From the NCBI GenBank assembly GCA_038277395.1, contig CM076190.1, forward strand, positions 238,631,177-238,695,176: a DNA stretch of 64,000 nt, read 5' to 3'. Every line of letters starts with the position of its first letter. The first letter of the stretch is position 1. The position numbers were made by a program, and so were the translations under genes. Shown here in pieces: positions 22,586 through 34,509 of the stretch. The notes under the pieces were generated by a model, which saw only the letters and a list, made by a program, of their open reading frames with translations, had not been told where the DNA came from and ran no database searches. The stretch is from Dryocosmus kuriphilus. Its lineage: Eukaryota; Arthropoda; Insecta; Hymenoptera; Cynipidae.

Positions 22586-23920
22586 GCTCTGTCCGAAAAG
22601 TATCCGGAATACCTTTGAATCTCCGCGCCAGAAAATTCGAGCGCCCTCTACCGGTTACTGCTGTAAACTGCAACTCTTCAGGAACTCCCTCGATTCCGTA
22701 GTTTTTGTCGAGACGCCTTAGGTAGCGCATAGCGTGCATTTGTGTACGGAGTCTTTTTGACGATCGGCTGATCTGTTCGTTGTTCAAAATGACCGAAAGA
22801 GTTGAACAGCAAATTTTCATCAAATTGTTCTTTAAGCTTGAAAAGAATTGTGCGAAAACGGTTGAAATGATCCAAAAGGCCTTTGGATATGACTGTATGG
22901 GTAAAAGTCAGATAAATGAGTGGTACAAGTGGTTTAAAAGTGGCCACCAATCTGCTGACGGTGATTCACGCTGCGGGCGTCCTTCAATCTAAACAACACC
23001 GGAAAGTATCGAGCGTGTGCGACTTAGGATTCAAGAAGATCTCCGGTTGACTGTGCGCGAACTAGAATATTATCCTGGAATTCCGAAAACTCATTTTTGT
23101 GAAATTTTAACCGAGAAACTGGAAATGACTCGTGTGTGTGCAAAATCCACTCCAAAATTGCTCACAGAGGAGCCGAAAAAGCTTCGCTTTGAAGTCGCTC
23201 AGGGTAACTTGAAAATGGTTTCTGATAAAGAAAAAGATCTCAAAAAAATTATTACTGGTGATGACTCGTGAGTTTACGGGTATGATCCCGAAGCAAAGCC
23301 ACAGTGTTCATAGTGGAAGCTTCCATCCGAGCCACGTCCGAAAAAATCACGTAAAAGTCGGAGCAATTTCAAGTCAATTTTGATTGCTTTTTTCGATCAT
23401 GAAGTTATTGTGCAACACGAATACGTTCCTACATGTCAGACAATCGATAGGGAATTTTCTCGTGAAGTTCTGAGAAGATTGCGTGACGCTTTTAGAAGAA
23501 AACGGCCTCAGCTTTGATCAAGCGGTGACTGGCTTCTTCACCACGATAATGCGCCAGCGCATTCATCGCACCTTGTGCAGCAATATTTGACAAAGGACAA
23601 AGTCGTGCAGCTTCGCCAACCACCGTACAGTCCCGACATAGCTCCTTGTGACCATTAGCTATTTCCAAAATTAAAAACTCCACTCAAAGGACACCGGTTT
23701 GACGACACGGAGACAATTCACGCAAATGCGACGCGTGTACTTAAGGCTACTTCGAAAAATGACTTCCAGGACTGCTTCAGGAAGTGGCAACACCGCTGGG
23801 TGCTCGTCGTTCAATCAAACTGGGACTAATTTGAAGGATGTCACTCGCCGGATGACGAAGAATAATTCCTAGTATAGACGTAGACGTATGAATATATTTC
23901 GGATACTTTTCGGACATACC
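22586..23920 (+). mobile_element. Mariner family A, copy 3 (decayed)
   Basis: The U2 equivalent of the mariner at 4417. Left end 'gctctgtccgaaaagtatcc', right end 'ggatacttttcggacatacc' followed by TA. The ORF starts at 22789 (MTERVEQQIFIKLFFKLEK) and is open through the HTH to SRCGRPSI, then stops; the rest has stops and frameshifts. Visible catalytic landmarks are TGDDS (first Asp, followed by a stop), HHDNAPAH near 23540 in another frame, and YSPDIAPCD near 23625. Confidence 0.87.
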
Positions 23921-24384
23921 TAGTATTATACATTGCATTACACAATTTTATACGTATTTTACGTCTAAAACGTATTATATGTATAAAACTTTGAGTGACG
24001 CGTACAAGTAATCCTTAATTCTAATATTTAGGCTGACTTGACAATTCTGAACCCTCCGGGAAATTTTGCAAGGAATGTGAAAATTTGACAAGGTAAAATT
24101 CGTGTCGCCGATAGAGTGCACTGGAACTTCTGAAGGGTGATCTTGAGTATTAGGTCTGTAAATGAGGAAGGACCTCAAGAAATCGTTGCAGTGAATATTT
24201 TATCGTTTGAAGAGACAGATCCCATTTTTTTCGAAACCCTTTACAATGTTTGCCATATTCAAAGCTTCGATCTCTGGTATTTATGTATGAACAAATTTTA
24301 GACGAGAGAAAGGTAAGGTATGGTAAATATAAGTCTACATAGTCAGGAAGAAATCTATATTTTTTATCACAACGTCACTGGTCA
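23921..24384. other. Conserved flank, U2
   Basis: Same block as 5734-6229. A + strand frame near 24165-24290 reads EEGPQEIVAVNILSFEETD and on to LWYLCMNKF, then TAG before the GAGAAAG/GTAAGG site. On the minus strand a 67-codon frame ends at 23975. Neither is recognised. Confidence 0.3.
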
Positions 24385-24526
24385 CAAAAAGGGTATGATT
24401 TTTACTCTCACTGATAGACGGATTAAGTTATTGTCTCCTCACTTTAGACATTATAACATTAAATTTATTAAACGCATTTTATCAGCCAATGGATATCCCA
24501 TGTATCTTACTGATAGTTCAGTTTAA
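24385..24526 (+). mobile_element. Penelope-like reverse-transcriptase tail, U2
   Basis: The best preserved of the three fragments: TGHKKGMIFTLTDRRIKLLS, then YNIKFIKRILSANGYP and a stop. An upstream in-frame extension to 24320 adds 22 residues that are not recognised. The same reasoning applies as for the U1 fragment. Confidence 0.45.
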
Positions 24527-25071
24527 AAACCAAAATTAACAAACACAATAGCTTTAAGGGCCTTGAACGAAATTTGAAGAGCGTTAAAAAATTTGAAGTG
24601 CTTTCGAAGGATTTTTAGATATTTCAAGTATTTTAATCGAGTAAAAATATTCTCAAAGGTACTAAGGGATATCAAGAGATTTTCACAGGTTCGAGCAGAT
24701 AAAGAAACATTTTTTTCGTTGAACATATTATGTAATACAAATATTTCAACATTTCTTCATTGTCAGCATTCCTATGTTTAACACACATTTGACTAAAAAT
24801 TGAATAAAAACATTGAGCTCCAATTTGGAATTATTCGCTTCTCCTTAGACCCAATTATATACATATAAAAAAGTATGATATAAATGTTCCATTTCCATCT
24901 TTTTTTAAAAAAGTATCTCCCCGTAGCAAAAAATAGCTTTTATATCAGTGAAAAAATAACTTTTTAATTAAAGGGTAGTGTAAAAAGCTAATCTTCGACT
25001 TTTTAAGAGGTTTAACTTTTTCTTCAGAAAGATTCCTTTTTTGTTCCATAAAGCACTTCGAGCCCCGAGTG
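24527..25071. other. A+T-rich spacer, U2
   Basis: Equivalent of 6400-6924, with the same degenerate repeats. No gene is seen. Confidence 0.5.
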
Positions 25072-25649
25072 TTAATTTCTTAAACTATTAGTTATAAATT
25101 TCTTTGAGATAGGGTTGTTATTGCCTACTGGAACTGCCTTTATTTCCTGCTTGGTCAGTGGTGTAATCTCGTGGCTTATCATATTTATTTTGGCCCTGCC
25201 CATACCACGAGTTTTAGATACATAGACATATAATCCAGCAAGGATATCGTAACTCTCGAATATTGCACAGATGTTACCCTCGGAAGTTGATAATGCGATT
25301 TGCTCCTGGGTTGGAATTGGTCCGAACTTTCTATATCCTAATAAATATTTAAGTCCGTTATCGGCAGGAAATGTGTATCTTTGAATGTGGAATACCAGAT
25401 GCGGATTCGATTTTGGAATAAACCGAACACGCTCATGTTCAGTAGAGGAAGAAGGTATGGCATGCGGAGTCCTGGTCATGGCACGAATAGGAGACCTGGA
25501 CCTGGAACGAGTAGGCGACCTGGCAGGGCTCGGAAATCTAACAGGACTCGAAGCGCTGACAGGAGAATAAGGTGCGCCAGGAGACCAAAATCGTCCTGTC
25601 CAAGGAATAGATTCGCCATTAGGGTAACAATCAAACTGGGAGCTTAACT
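25072..25649 (-). CDS. ADP-ribosyltransferase-like last exon, U2 (intact)
   Basis: Terminal exon of a predicted protein; 191 codons follow a split codon (phase 1) after a strong acceptor (tttcttgttgcag/AG at 25650). Residues 1-30 include one Cys; 22-65 form a Ser/Pro/Arg-rich linker with SP and RS repeats; 71-191 form a compact domain. In that domain Arg90 (FHIQR), Ser-Thr-Ser 120-122, a YVYV strand at 140-143, and Gln167-Glu168 with Glu171 lie in the order and, from STS to Glu, the spacing of R-S-E ADP-ribosyltransferases of the enterotoxin-A type; the R-to-S interval is shorter. Such domains transfer ADP-ribose from NAD+ to target proteins. The upstream exon, including any secretion signal, was not found. 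Similarity was judged by eye, so the function is inference. Confidence 0.5.
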
Positions 25650-27133
25650 CTGCAACAAGAAACAGAAAGGTTTTTAATTTTTTTTGTAAGATTTCATAGC
25701 CTCGGTTAGAAGCAATTATAACATATTCGATAGGAATCGGATACAAATATTATATGATAACGGATAGATCTCGACTAGGAGTCACATAAAAGTATCTTAT
25801 AGATCTACGTACAATTCGGATAGGAATCGGTTATAAACTTTACACGATATCGTATAGAATACGGTTAGGAGTCGGATACAAGTCGGAAACAAAAACCGGA
25901 TACAGTCCAGCTAGGACCAGATATGAACTCACTTCTATCCGTTTCTTATCCAATTCCTATCTGACATTTTAATCAGGGTAGAGTGTTCCGAAATTGTGTT
26001 CGATATTATTATCTAATGTATATTCTTTTCACCTAATCCTTTTTCTTGAACAGTATGCATTTGCGGCGAAAATTTACTAACGTAACTTGAAATTGTTGAA
26101 AATTGTAATTTTCCTAAAGGAACTTATGGTTTTTGTTTAAAAAACTACCCTTTGCGTCGACTATTTCATAATATAACCTCGAATTTTTAAAGCTTGTAAA
26201 TTTCATGAAGATCTGATTTTTTGATAAAGAATATCGATTGCTGGTGAGAAAAATTGATATTAATAATGTTTTAGGATTCTGAGGGACACACTTCGTATTT
26301 GGCCAAATGTTCCTACCATTGCGAAAACTTTAGAATTTGACTTTTTAAATAATTATTCAGAATAAGGCGCATATATTTGCGGGTTCTTCTTTAATTCGAA
26401 AGTCACCTTCTGCATCTGAAACCTAAGCCATCAGCAGGCAAACGCTTGGGAAAAATTCATGAAACTTACAAATTTCTTATCGACACGAAGTAATATCCCT
26501 TTGTGCTAACTTCCTTTTTCTCCATTATATCACTTTTAAATTTTAATCATTCATTTTTGCCTTTGCTTTATTTACATAAAATTATTTTTTAATTTATTTA
26601 TAGTTTGACCTGAAGAAGACCCACACATAAGAGTCGAAACGCAGTGGATTAAATGTTTTACACAAAAGGAAAGAATGTTTTTATTTTTTCTTTAAATAAT
26701 ATGAAATCGAAAAAGCGAAACAATTAAAAAAATTTCCATCCTAGGAAAATTAATTTTGTGATATGCTTAATAAGGATCGAAGAAAAAATTACTTGACAAA
26801 GCTTCGCTCCGGAGGAGTTTTCAAGTCTTTTTAAATATTATCTCTTCTACTTTAACTCAATAAACTTTCTGCCTCTGAACTTTGTTGAACCATCAACAGG
26901 AAATGTTTCGGAAAAGTTCATGAAATTTACAGATTTCGGACTGACGCGACGCGGAGTAATGTCGCATTTGCGCAAACATTTAAGCATTATTCTATTCGTA
27001 TTTGTATTTATTATTAAAAAGTTCCTAGGGCTAAACAGCCCTCTAAGGAACAGGAGAAAGTAATCAGTTACATAAATGTATAGTTTATAAAGGAATATTG
27101 TAATAATGGATGTCGGCTATAGGAAAATATATG
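25650..27133. other. Intron/spacer with satellite remnants, U2
   Basis: Contains the deletion junction that removed Harbinger, MITE and most satellite (near 25725), satellite remnants (25735-25930, 26060-26230), the diverged roughly 170-bp repeat (26330-26480, 26870-26960) and a hammerhead-like motif (26605-26650). No protein-coding frame is seen. Any upstream exon of the minus-strand transferase-like gene would be expected here or further right. Confidence 0.45.
26605..26650 (+). ncRNA. Candidate hammerhead ribozyme motif
   Basis: CTGAAGA at 26610-26616 and GAAA at 26636-26639 enclose a short stem GAC/GTC, matching the conserved core CUGANGA ... GAAA of hammerhead ribozymes; position U7 may vary. 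Motifs of this kind with 'gagtcgaaacgc' are known in Penelope-like retroelements, whose RT tails occur nearby. Stem III and the cleavage site were not verified, so this is a lead. Confidence 0.35.
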
Positions 27134-28463
27134 AGTTCTGTCCACAAAGTATACGAAATAACTTTGAATTTGCGCGCCACAACGTTCGAACGTCCTCTCC
27201 CTGTTAAAACTGTAAATTTCAACTCTTCAGGAAATCCCTCGATGCCGCAGTTTTTTGTTGAGACGCCTTTGTTCGCGCACAGGGTCCGTTTGTGTACCGA
27301 GCCTTTTTGGCGTTCGGCGGATTTATTTGTTGCTCAAAATGATCGAAAGAGCTGAACAGCGAATTTGAATCAAGTTTTGCTTCAAACTTGAAAAGTCTTG
27401 TGCGGAAACGGTTGAAATGATCCAAAAGGCCTCTGGAGATGACTGTATCGGTAAAAACCAGATATATGAGTGGCACAAGCGGTTTAAATATGGCCGACAA
27501 TCTGTTGACAGAGATTCGCGCTGCGGCCGTCCCTCAAGCACAATAATGCTGAAAAATATCGAGCGTGTGCGACTTGTGATGAAAGAAGATCGCCAGTAGA
27601 CTGTGCGCGATCTAGAATATGATCTTAGAATCCCGAAAACTAATGATTGCGAAAGTTTAAACGAGAAACTGGGAATGACTCGTGTCTGTGGAAAATTCAC
27701 TCTAAAATTGCTCACAGAAGAGCAGAAGAAACTTCGCTTTGAAGTCTTTCAGGACAACTTAGAAGTGGTTTCTGATGACGAAAATGTTCTCAAAAAGATT
27801 ATTACTTGTGATGAGTCGAGAGTTTGTAGATATGATCTCGAAGCAAAACAAAAGTCTTCCCAGTGAAAGATTCCATCCGAGCCACGATCGAAAAAAGCAC
27901 CTCAAAGTCGCAGCAATATCAAGTCAATGCTGATTGCTTTTTTCGATTGTGAAGGTGTTGCGCACCACGAATACGCTCCTGTAGGTCAGACAATCAATAA
28001 CGAATTCCATGGTGAAGTTTTGAAAGGATTGCGTGACGCAATTAGATGAAAACGGTCTCAGCTTTGTCCAAGCGGCGACTGGCTTCTTCACCACCGTAAT
28101 GCGCCAGCGCATTCATCGAAACTTGTGCAGCAATATTTGACAAAGTACAAAGTCGTACAGTTTCGCCAGCCTACGTACAGTCCCGAAATAGCTCTCTGTG
28201 ACTTTTGGCTATTTCCAAAATTGAAAAATCGACTCATAGGATACCGATTTGACGAAACGGGGTCGATTCAAGCAAATGCGACAAGCGCATTAAAGGCTAT
28301 TTCGAAAACTGACTTTCAGGATTGCTTCAGGAAGTGGAAGCATCGCCGGAAGCGCGTCATTCAATCAAGTGGGGAGTACTTTGAAGGATGTCACACCCCG
28401 AATGACGAAGAATAACTCCGGCCTAGAGGTATGAATGTATGGCGGATAATTTTCGAACAGACC
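27134..28463 (+). mobile_element. Mariner family A, copy 4 (decayed)
   Basis: The U2 equivalent of copy 2, but with its left end preserved (gttctgtccacaaagtatac). The right end is 'ggataattttcgaacagacc' at 28444-28463. The HTH part and RVCGKFTLKLLTEEQKKL are readable. The first Asp is kept (TCDES); the second is Arg (HHRNAPAH near 28095) and the third Glu (SPEIALCDFWLF), so it is inactive. Stops and frameshifts break it into at least four frames. It shares right-flank sequence with copy 2. Confidence 0.86.
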
Positions 28464-28639
28464 TCGTACTAACATTTAAAGTCTAATTAGGCCTATTCGA
28501 TAAAAACATGCATACTTATATAAACACCGAATGAAAGATCAAGGTAAAAGGAAAAGGAATGGACAGGAAAATCTAAGAAAGCATTAGTTGTTTTCGCGAG
28601 CGAGGGTTGAAAAATTAGGGATTACCAATAAATAATTTC

Positions 28640-30090
28640 AATCATAGGGTTCGAGGAGTTATTCAGAAGTTTAAAAAAAGATTTTTAAGTTGATACAAGG
28701 AAGAAGAATTTCTTATTTCAGATGGTAATTTGTTCTATAAACGGGCATTTCTAGCAATGAACGACTTTTGAGGTTTAAACTTGAAATATCGATATCCTTT
28801 TACGTAACTTAGGCTGAGACTGCGGGTCCCCATGAATAAGTCAAAACGAGCTAAGGAGATGTTGGACGGCTTGATTCCGAAGTAGAGTGTAAATCAAGTT
28901 ACTCATAAAGAATTGGTTCCTCTTAGTCACATTGAGCTGTCCCGCTTTTTGAATGTAAGGTGTTATATGCTCATATTTTGGTAAGTTATATATAAAACAA
29001 AAACAGGCATTCAATACATGCTCAAGCTCTAAGCTTAAGTCATCCGTCAAATCGCCATACACTATGCAGCCATAGTCAAAATGCGGCAGGATCAGGCTCT
29101 TGACCAAAAGTATTTGAGTGCAAGTAGCTAGTGAGTCTTTATTCCTACATAATTGATGTAGTAATCCGTAAGTTTTCCTGGAGATATGTTGCACTTGTTC
29201 CTTCGAGGACAAGGTACGATTAAGGAAATATCTCATATCCCTCACAACCTCCGAAAATAAAATGTTAAGACCTTCTATGTAAAGTGGCGTATAAGTTACC
29301 AGATATTCAAGCGACGGAGAGCTGGAAGGCCCAGTAATAGTAGCTTGGGTTTTTCCCGGGTTAAGAGCAAGTCCATTCCTCCAAGCACAAAGGACAATTC
29401 TACCATCCATCTAATTCATCTATTTCGATAAATAAAGCTTGAAGTCGTCAGCATATTTTATAATATTTACAGTGTTTAAGTTCGCTACCAAGCTGGTTGG
29501 TATACAGGTTAAAAAGGAGAGGAGCCAGAATGGAGCCCTAAGGTACCCCACTTCTTACCCTCCAACAGTGCGAGTGTCTAACGTCACTATTGGTGACTCT
29601 ATGCGACCGAAGATTAAGATAAGATTTAAACCATTTGATGAGAGAATCTGAGATATTAAAAGATTTAAGCTTTTGTAACAGCACTTTGTGGTTAACCATA
29701 TAAAAAGCCTTCGAAATATAAAGTAGAACGATAATAGAGATCTCCTTCATATCCACTGCAATCTTAAAGTCAGTAGTTACTGTGAGGGAGCAGAAAGGGT
29801 GCTGTGTTTGGCCCGAAAGCCTGATTGCAGTGGTTAATGGTGTTGGTAGTATCGAAAAATTTGTAAAGCTGATGATGAGCGATTTCTTCCAATAGTTTGG
29901 ATACAGAGCAAAGTATGAAAATCGGCCGAAAGTCTTTCGGAGATTCAGAATTTGTCATTTTAGGTATTATGAAAACATTAGAATTTAACCTTTTAGGTAA
30001 TGAGTCAGAACAAGCCGCGCATCTTTTCGCTTTTTCTTTAACTCTAAGATCTTTTTGGTTCTGAAATTCTAACAAATTTCCTATCAACAG
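28640..30090 (-). mobile_element. CR1/Jockey-like LINE fragment, U2
   Basis: Orthologue of 12430-13915. The YADD box is intact here (KYADDFKLY near 29450). Also readable are SPKDFRPIFILCSVSKLLEE, LYISKAFYMVNHKVLLQKLK, LALNPGKTQATITGPSSSPS, and FIYNLPKYEHITPYIQKAGQ. Frameshifts near 29530, 29760 and 28840. 5' truncated at the same place as in U1. Confidence 0.85.
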
Positions 30091-30605
30091 GATGCATTCC
30101 AGAAAATTTCATGAAGCTCACTTTCATGCTGAAACGAACTAATTTCGGATTTGCGAAAATGCTTCTACCATTAAAAATACTTTAAAATTTAACTTTTTAC
30201 GTCATGACTCAGAGGAAGGGGCACATATTTCTGCTCCTACTTTACCTCAAAGTAATTTCTGCTTCCGAAATTCTAACAAGTTTTCTATTAATAGTGATAC
30301 TTTTCATATAAAATTTTTAAAACATATTCTGGATTACTCCAGGATAAATTCAGATTAGTTTCGTACTCACTTTGGCGAGATATATTGTTTTAAAAAGAAA
30401 TAGAAGTTGGAATGAAATTCGGTTTAGTTGCTCTTTTTACACATTATATTATTATATTCACCAGTAAAACTAAGGACAATCGACAATGATAAGACCAGCG
30501 TATAAATGATGTTCATCTTTTCAAAACAGAAGAAAAATGGATAATCCTTTCTTCAAAAATTTTGTTAACAGTGCACATCAAATGAATATTCTGCTGCTTC
30601 TTTAG
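30091..30605. other. LINE 5' flank and spacer, U2
   Basis: Equivalent of 13916-14391: diverged 170-bp units, then the unique-looking block ending in the tract 'ctgcttctttag'. No gene is seen. Confidence 0.45.
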
Positions 30606-30698
30606 ATTACATACACATATTATAATTGTAATCTCCTGAATTATATGCGTTTATCTTGTTCTCCTGCAATACTTGAAATTCCAAAAGTCAGTTTCAAG
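30606..30698 (+). other. Candidate internal exon, U2
   Basis: 93 bp between acceptor ctgcttctttag and donor AAG/GTGAGA, open in phase 0 (YMRLSCSPAILEIPKVSFK core). See the U1 copy for reasoning. Confidence 0.25.
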
Positions 30699-31931
30699 GT
30701 GAGAAACATCGTGAGGCGCATAAATATTCCCAAAATTTCATATCGCATATATTCAGGGTCTCCAAAAACGAAGTTACAGATCGTCCATATATTACATAAT
30801 GTTTCTAGGTGTGCACACGCAACGGCTCCAGAAATATATCTCTAGTTCTATAACTAAGAACCTTTACGAAATTTCAAGGGATTTTAAAGGACCTTAGAAA
30901 TATTTTCAAGGGATGTTAATGTATATCAAGAGATTTAAAGAGGCTTCAAAGGACCTTGGTGGATTTCAAGTGGATTTTTATTTTTTCATTATTCATATTA
31001 AAGGGATGGATTAAACATAATCTAGGGATTTTTTTCAACGCCATTGATAATTCTGAATAGAGCTAAATATCAAAACAATGTATTAGCAGCAAAAAAGTCC
31101 AAAATTCTAAGTTACATGTCATATGGCGAACCATTCTTTGCATTCGCTATCGGGCAAAGGAGTATTTGAGAAGCTAAAAAAAAAGGTTGCCAGGTACAAA
31201 AATTCGGGACATGTCTTGCACATGCATTATTTCTACGGTATTGATTATTTTATTATAATAATGAATCAGCTATAGTTAAACGAAACGAGGAGGATGATCG
31301 CTCCGATCGCCACTCGCTGGGTACATCCCTATTCTAGGGCTAGATGTCAAGAATGATAATATTCTAGAGAGTAAGTATTTTAACAACACGAGCTAGGATT
31401 GTAACAGAGCATCAATTACAACAATTTTGCATAGAAACGGTAAAGAAAAGGTCCATTTTAGCTCTTAAAATGGTCAAAGACCCAAGAATATAGAAGTGGT
31501 GATTTCAACCCCTAAATTTGAACAATTGCCCGAAAAGTTATATATTTTTTTATCGTATTGGATCTAACCTCCTTTGTAAGAATACCAATTTGCTTGGCAA
31601 TTGTAAGCCTCTATTACACAAGATAAAAGTATGTAGTTATAACTAGCAAATACGAGCGTATGTACAAAAGGATTAATTTTGAAGTTTCTATGGGCAGTAT
31701 ATACTTATTAAAAGTGGAAAATTTTCAGATCTGAGATGAATAATCGTTCTCCTTTCACTGTATTTGTTCTAGATAATAAGTGAAACCTTGTTATATGTCA
31801 GAAGCCATAAGTCAATATATCACGTAACGTTTTACAATTTTTCGTACTCATGGACTCAGAAAGACACTTACATACAACAATGAAGCGAAGAACCTCACAC
31901 GATATACAGATGGTCCCTGAAAGTTAGTATG
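30699..31931. other. Conserved upstream region of secreted gene, U2
   Basis: Same as 14485-15644, with the roughly 70-bp stretch near 31390-31460 that U1 lacks. No gene is seen; the 71-codon minus-strand frame of U1 and U3 is broken here. Confidence 0.4.
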
Positions 31932-31939
31932 TATATAGC
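31932..31939 (+). promoter_or_regulatory. TATA box of secreted-protein gene, U2
   Basis: TATATAGC exactly 81 bp before the ATG at 32013, as in U1 and U3. Confidence 0.6.
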
Positions 31940-32012
31940 AATCACTTTTTATTTTAAGGCACACATGAAAATTTCCAGATTTCTATTCGATCATTGTTTG
32001 TATTCTGGGAAA

Positions 32013-32070
32013 ATGAAGATTTTTTCTGGCATTTTACTCTTTGCATTCGTTGGCTGCCTTAATTTGACCC
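32013..32070 (+). CDS. Signal-peptide exon of secreted protein, U2
   Basis: A 58-bp first coding exon, MKIFSGILLFAFVGCLNLT plus a split codon, ending at donor C/GTAAAT in phase 1. Compared with U1 it differs at residues 3, 4, 17 and 18 and keeps the hydrophobic core and the Cys at position 15. The intron is entered by mariner C at 32085. Downstream exons are not identified; a weak candidate is at 37529. Confidence 0.6.
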
Positions 32071-32084
32071 GTAAATCAGGTGTA

Positions 32085-33019
32085 CAAGCATGAAATGCGG
32101 ATTTCGGAAACAGATGACGCACCATTGCAGTTTTTGATATAAAGATTTGACACTAAGACATTTTGTTGCGTCATCGACAAGTGTTGCATGTGCATGAATG
32201 TTATATTGAAAAAGTGTGTGCAAAGTTTTGTATTACTGTACTAAACATGTCAAAATTTATACGAAGTAAAGAACATTCGCGGAAAGCATTAATTTCTTGC
32301 TTTAATTTGAAGAAAACTGCTGCTTAATCATGCCGATTACTTTAAAAAACTTACGGTGAACATGCTCCACCACAAGTTACATGTGAACGATGGTTTCGGC
32401 TTTCCAAAAGTGGTGGCTTCGGTGTTGCAGTTGTTGTTTTTGCGATTTTCCATTTGCCTGTCGTTCAACTCATTTGGTACCCATCTACCGGTCTTCTGAA
32501 TCCTTCCCATGAGCGAAGATGGTTAAAGACACAAAAACAACTCGCAAAGCAATTGGGAGTTAGTCAACAAGCTGTTTCCAATCGCCTACGAGAGATGCGA
32601 AAGATGCAGAAGACAGATAGATGGGTACCACATGAGTTGAATGCAGGCAAATGGAAAATCGCAAAAACAACATCGGCAACATCGAAGTCACCACTTTTTA
32701 AACGCCAAACCATCGTTCGCACGTATCTTGCGATGAAACATGTTCATCGTAAGCTTCTCGAAGTAACAGGCATGCTTCAGCAGCAGTTTTCTTCAAATGA
32801 AGACAAAACATTTATGCTGTCCGCGAATGCACTTTATTTGGTATAAACTTTGACATATTGAATACAGTAACACAATACTTCGCACAACACTTTTTCAATG
32901 TAACACTCGTGCATGCCTGATACTCGTCGACGACGCAGCAAAATAGCTGAGTGTCAAATCATTATAGCACAAACTGCACTAGTGCGCCATCTGTTTCTGC
33001 AATCCGGATTTCATGCTTG
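32085..33019 (+). mobile_element. Mariner family C derivative, U2 (uninterrupted)
   Basis: A 935-bp element with TA at 32083-84 and 33020-21 and inverted ends of about 95 bp starting 'caagcatgaaatgcggattt'. A transposase N-terminal piece lies near 32240-32420 (KSGGFGVA region), then 32440-32520 is inverted: its complement (KTGRWVPNELNDRQMENR) repeats the sequence at 32600-32680 read forward (KTDRWVPHELN). The rest of the catalytic domain is absent. The HTH segment KQLAKQLGVSQQAVSNRLRE is well kept. It is a fixed, non-autonomous derivative with an internal hairpin. Confidence 0.8.
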
Positions 33020-33034
33020 TACGTGTTACGAGAG

Positions 33035-33294
33035 TTTTCCATAAAAATTACAAAACAAATCTCTCAAAATCGTGGTCCAGCTACCCCCAAGCAATTTACC
33101 CCTTGAAATGAAGCATCTTCCCTGAAAAATATCAGGCCTCTTTAAGAGCGAACCTACATTTTGGCTTGGCTTGCGAAGCACGAGAGCCTCGGTAGAAATA
33201 TATAGAAAATTCCATCTGTATCCGACTCAAGATTCGAACCCAGACCTCTTGCTTGCAAGGCCGGCGCACTATCACCTGAGTCACCAAGACTCTG
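33035..33294 (-). mobile_element. tRNA-derived SINE, U2
   Basis: Orthologue of 19240-19500. B box GGTTCGAATC at 33231-33240 and A-box region near 33270-33286 on the minus strand. Confidence 0.58.
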
Positions 33295-33853
33295 AGTAAA
33301 CTATACTATTATAGTAAATTAAAATTAAGGATTTCATAAGATCAAGGGATTTCATAGGTTGCCCGTGGATTTATAAGTTTAAAGGGAATTTTTTAAAAAT
33401 CACAGGCATTTGAAAAATTTCAAAGCAATAAGATTTTCAATGAATCCAAAGTCATAAAGCTTTAAAAGAATTTTTCAAGATTTAAAGTTTTCATAGGACT
33501 TTCAAAGATATTACTGATTTAAAGAACTTTAGAAGAATTTAAAAAAAAAAGAGAAAAAATTAGAAGGGATTTCAGAAGACTTAAAGGTGTTTAAAGATTT
33601 CAAGAGATTTCACAAAATCAAGGGGGAACCGTAAATTTAACGATACATTTTTTGATTTTTTGTGCGTCAAAAAGTGTTACAGGTCTTTTTTATTTGTCCG
33701 TACGTGGGCGAAGAGGAAGGTGGGGACAAAATTCTGATCAGAACACTTTAAGTGCGAAAATGTTAAAATTCCAGAACTTTTGGGTACTTTCAAGTGCTGT
33801 AACTTTTTTTATTTTGGGTTAGCCGAATAGCGTATAGGATTTTATTGTATTGT

Positions 33854-33887
<34 letters not shown>

Positions 33888-34509
33888 ATAATCTCGATTA
33901 GAACTGTACAGATTCGAAATTTGTGGGTATTTCCAAAGTGTTTTAAATTTTTTTATTTTTAGTTGGTTGAAAATTGCTATAGAATTTTTTGTTGTACTAC
34001 TCAGCAAGGGAAAAGAACTCTCTTCAAAATTCGAAAACTCGAAAATTTACACGCAAAAAAAGTTTGGTTGCCATAACCAGAAACCGGGTTCTCCCAACCG
34101 AATTGTCGGGTTGCCTATGGACTGACCGAACACAACATTACAGTTGGGAGAACCCGATTATATGTTAGTAAGGGGTCTGGTGTGTCGTCCCTGGATGCCA
34201 TACTGGGTATTTTCTTCTTCTTTGGCCTAACGCTTGAGTGGCTATTTGCAAGGATTTGTTTTTATCTTCGTTTCTTATGTGTTTGTTGAGACCTCACTTA
34301 GAAAGCATTTGCTGGAATATCGAAACCTAATGGTGATGTTATTGCCAGAGTGGACAAAAATAGGGTTCTTCATACAGCATATAGTACGGATCGAAGAAAG
34401 TTCAAAATAAGCGTTAACTTCATTTATATAATTAAGATGATCAGTTCAATAGAATAGAGGGAATGCCCATTAAACCATCCACCTTCACCAAGTGATTTTC
34501 TTGATTTTT
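33295..34509. other. Spacer with inverted repeat, U2
   Basis: Degenerate A+T repeats, then the G33 tract (listed separately), then an inverted repeat 'cgggttctcccaac' (34088) with 'gttgggagaacccg' (34144) that could form a hairpin. 34190-34509 is unassigned sequence before the LINE 3' end. No gene is seen. Confidence 0.45.
33854..33886 (+). repeat. G33 homopolymer
   Basis: Thirty-three consecutive G residues. The U1 equivalent (20060-20071) has 12, so the tract has changed length since duplication, or the assembly length is wrong. Confidence 0.85.

Noticed and set aside
25385..25647. Plus-strand Arg-rich frames opposite the transferase-like exon
   Set aside because: They are antisense shadows of the Arg/Ser/Pro linker and lie on the opposite strand to a well supported exon.
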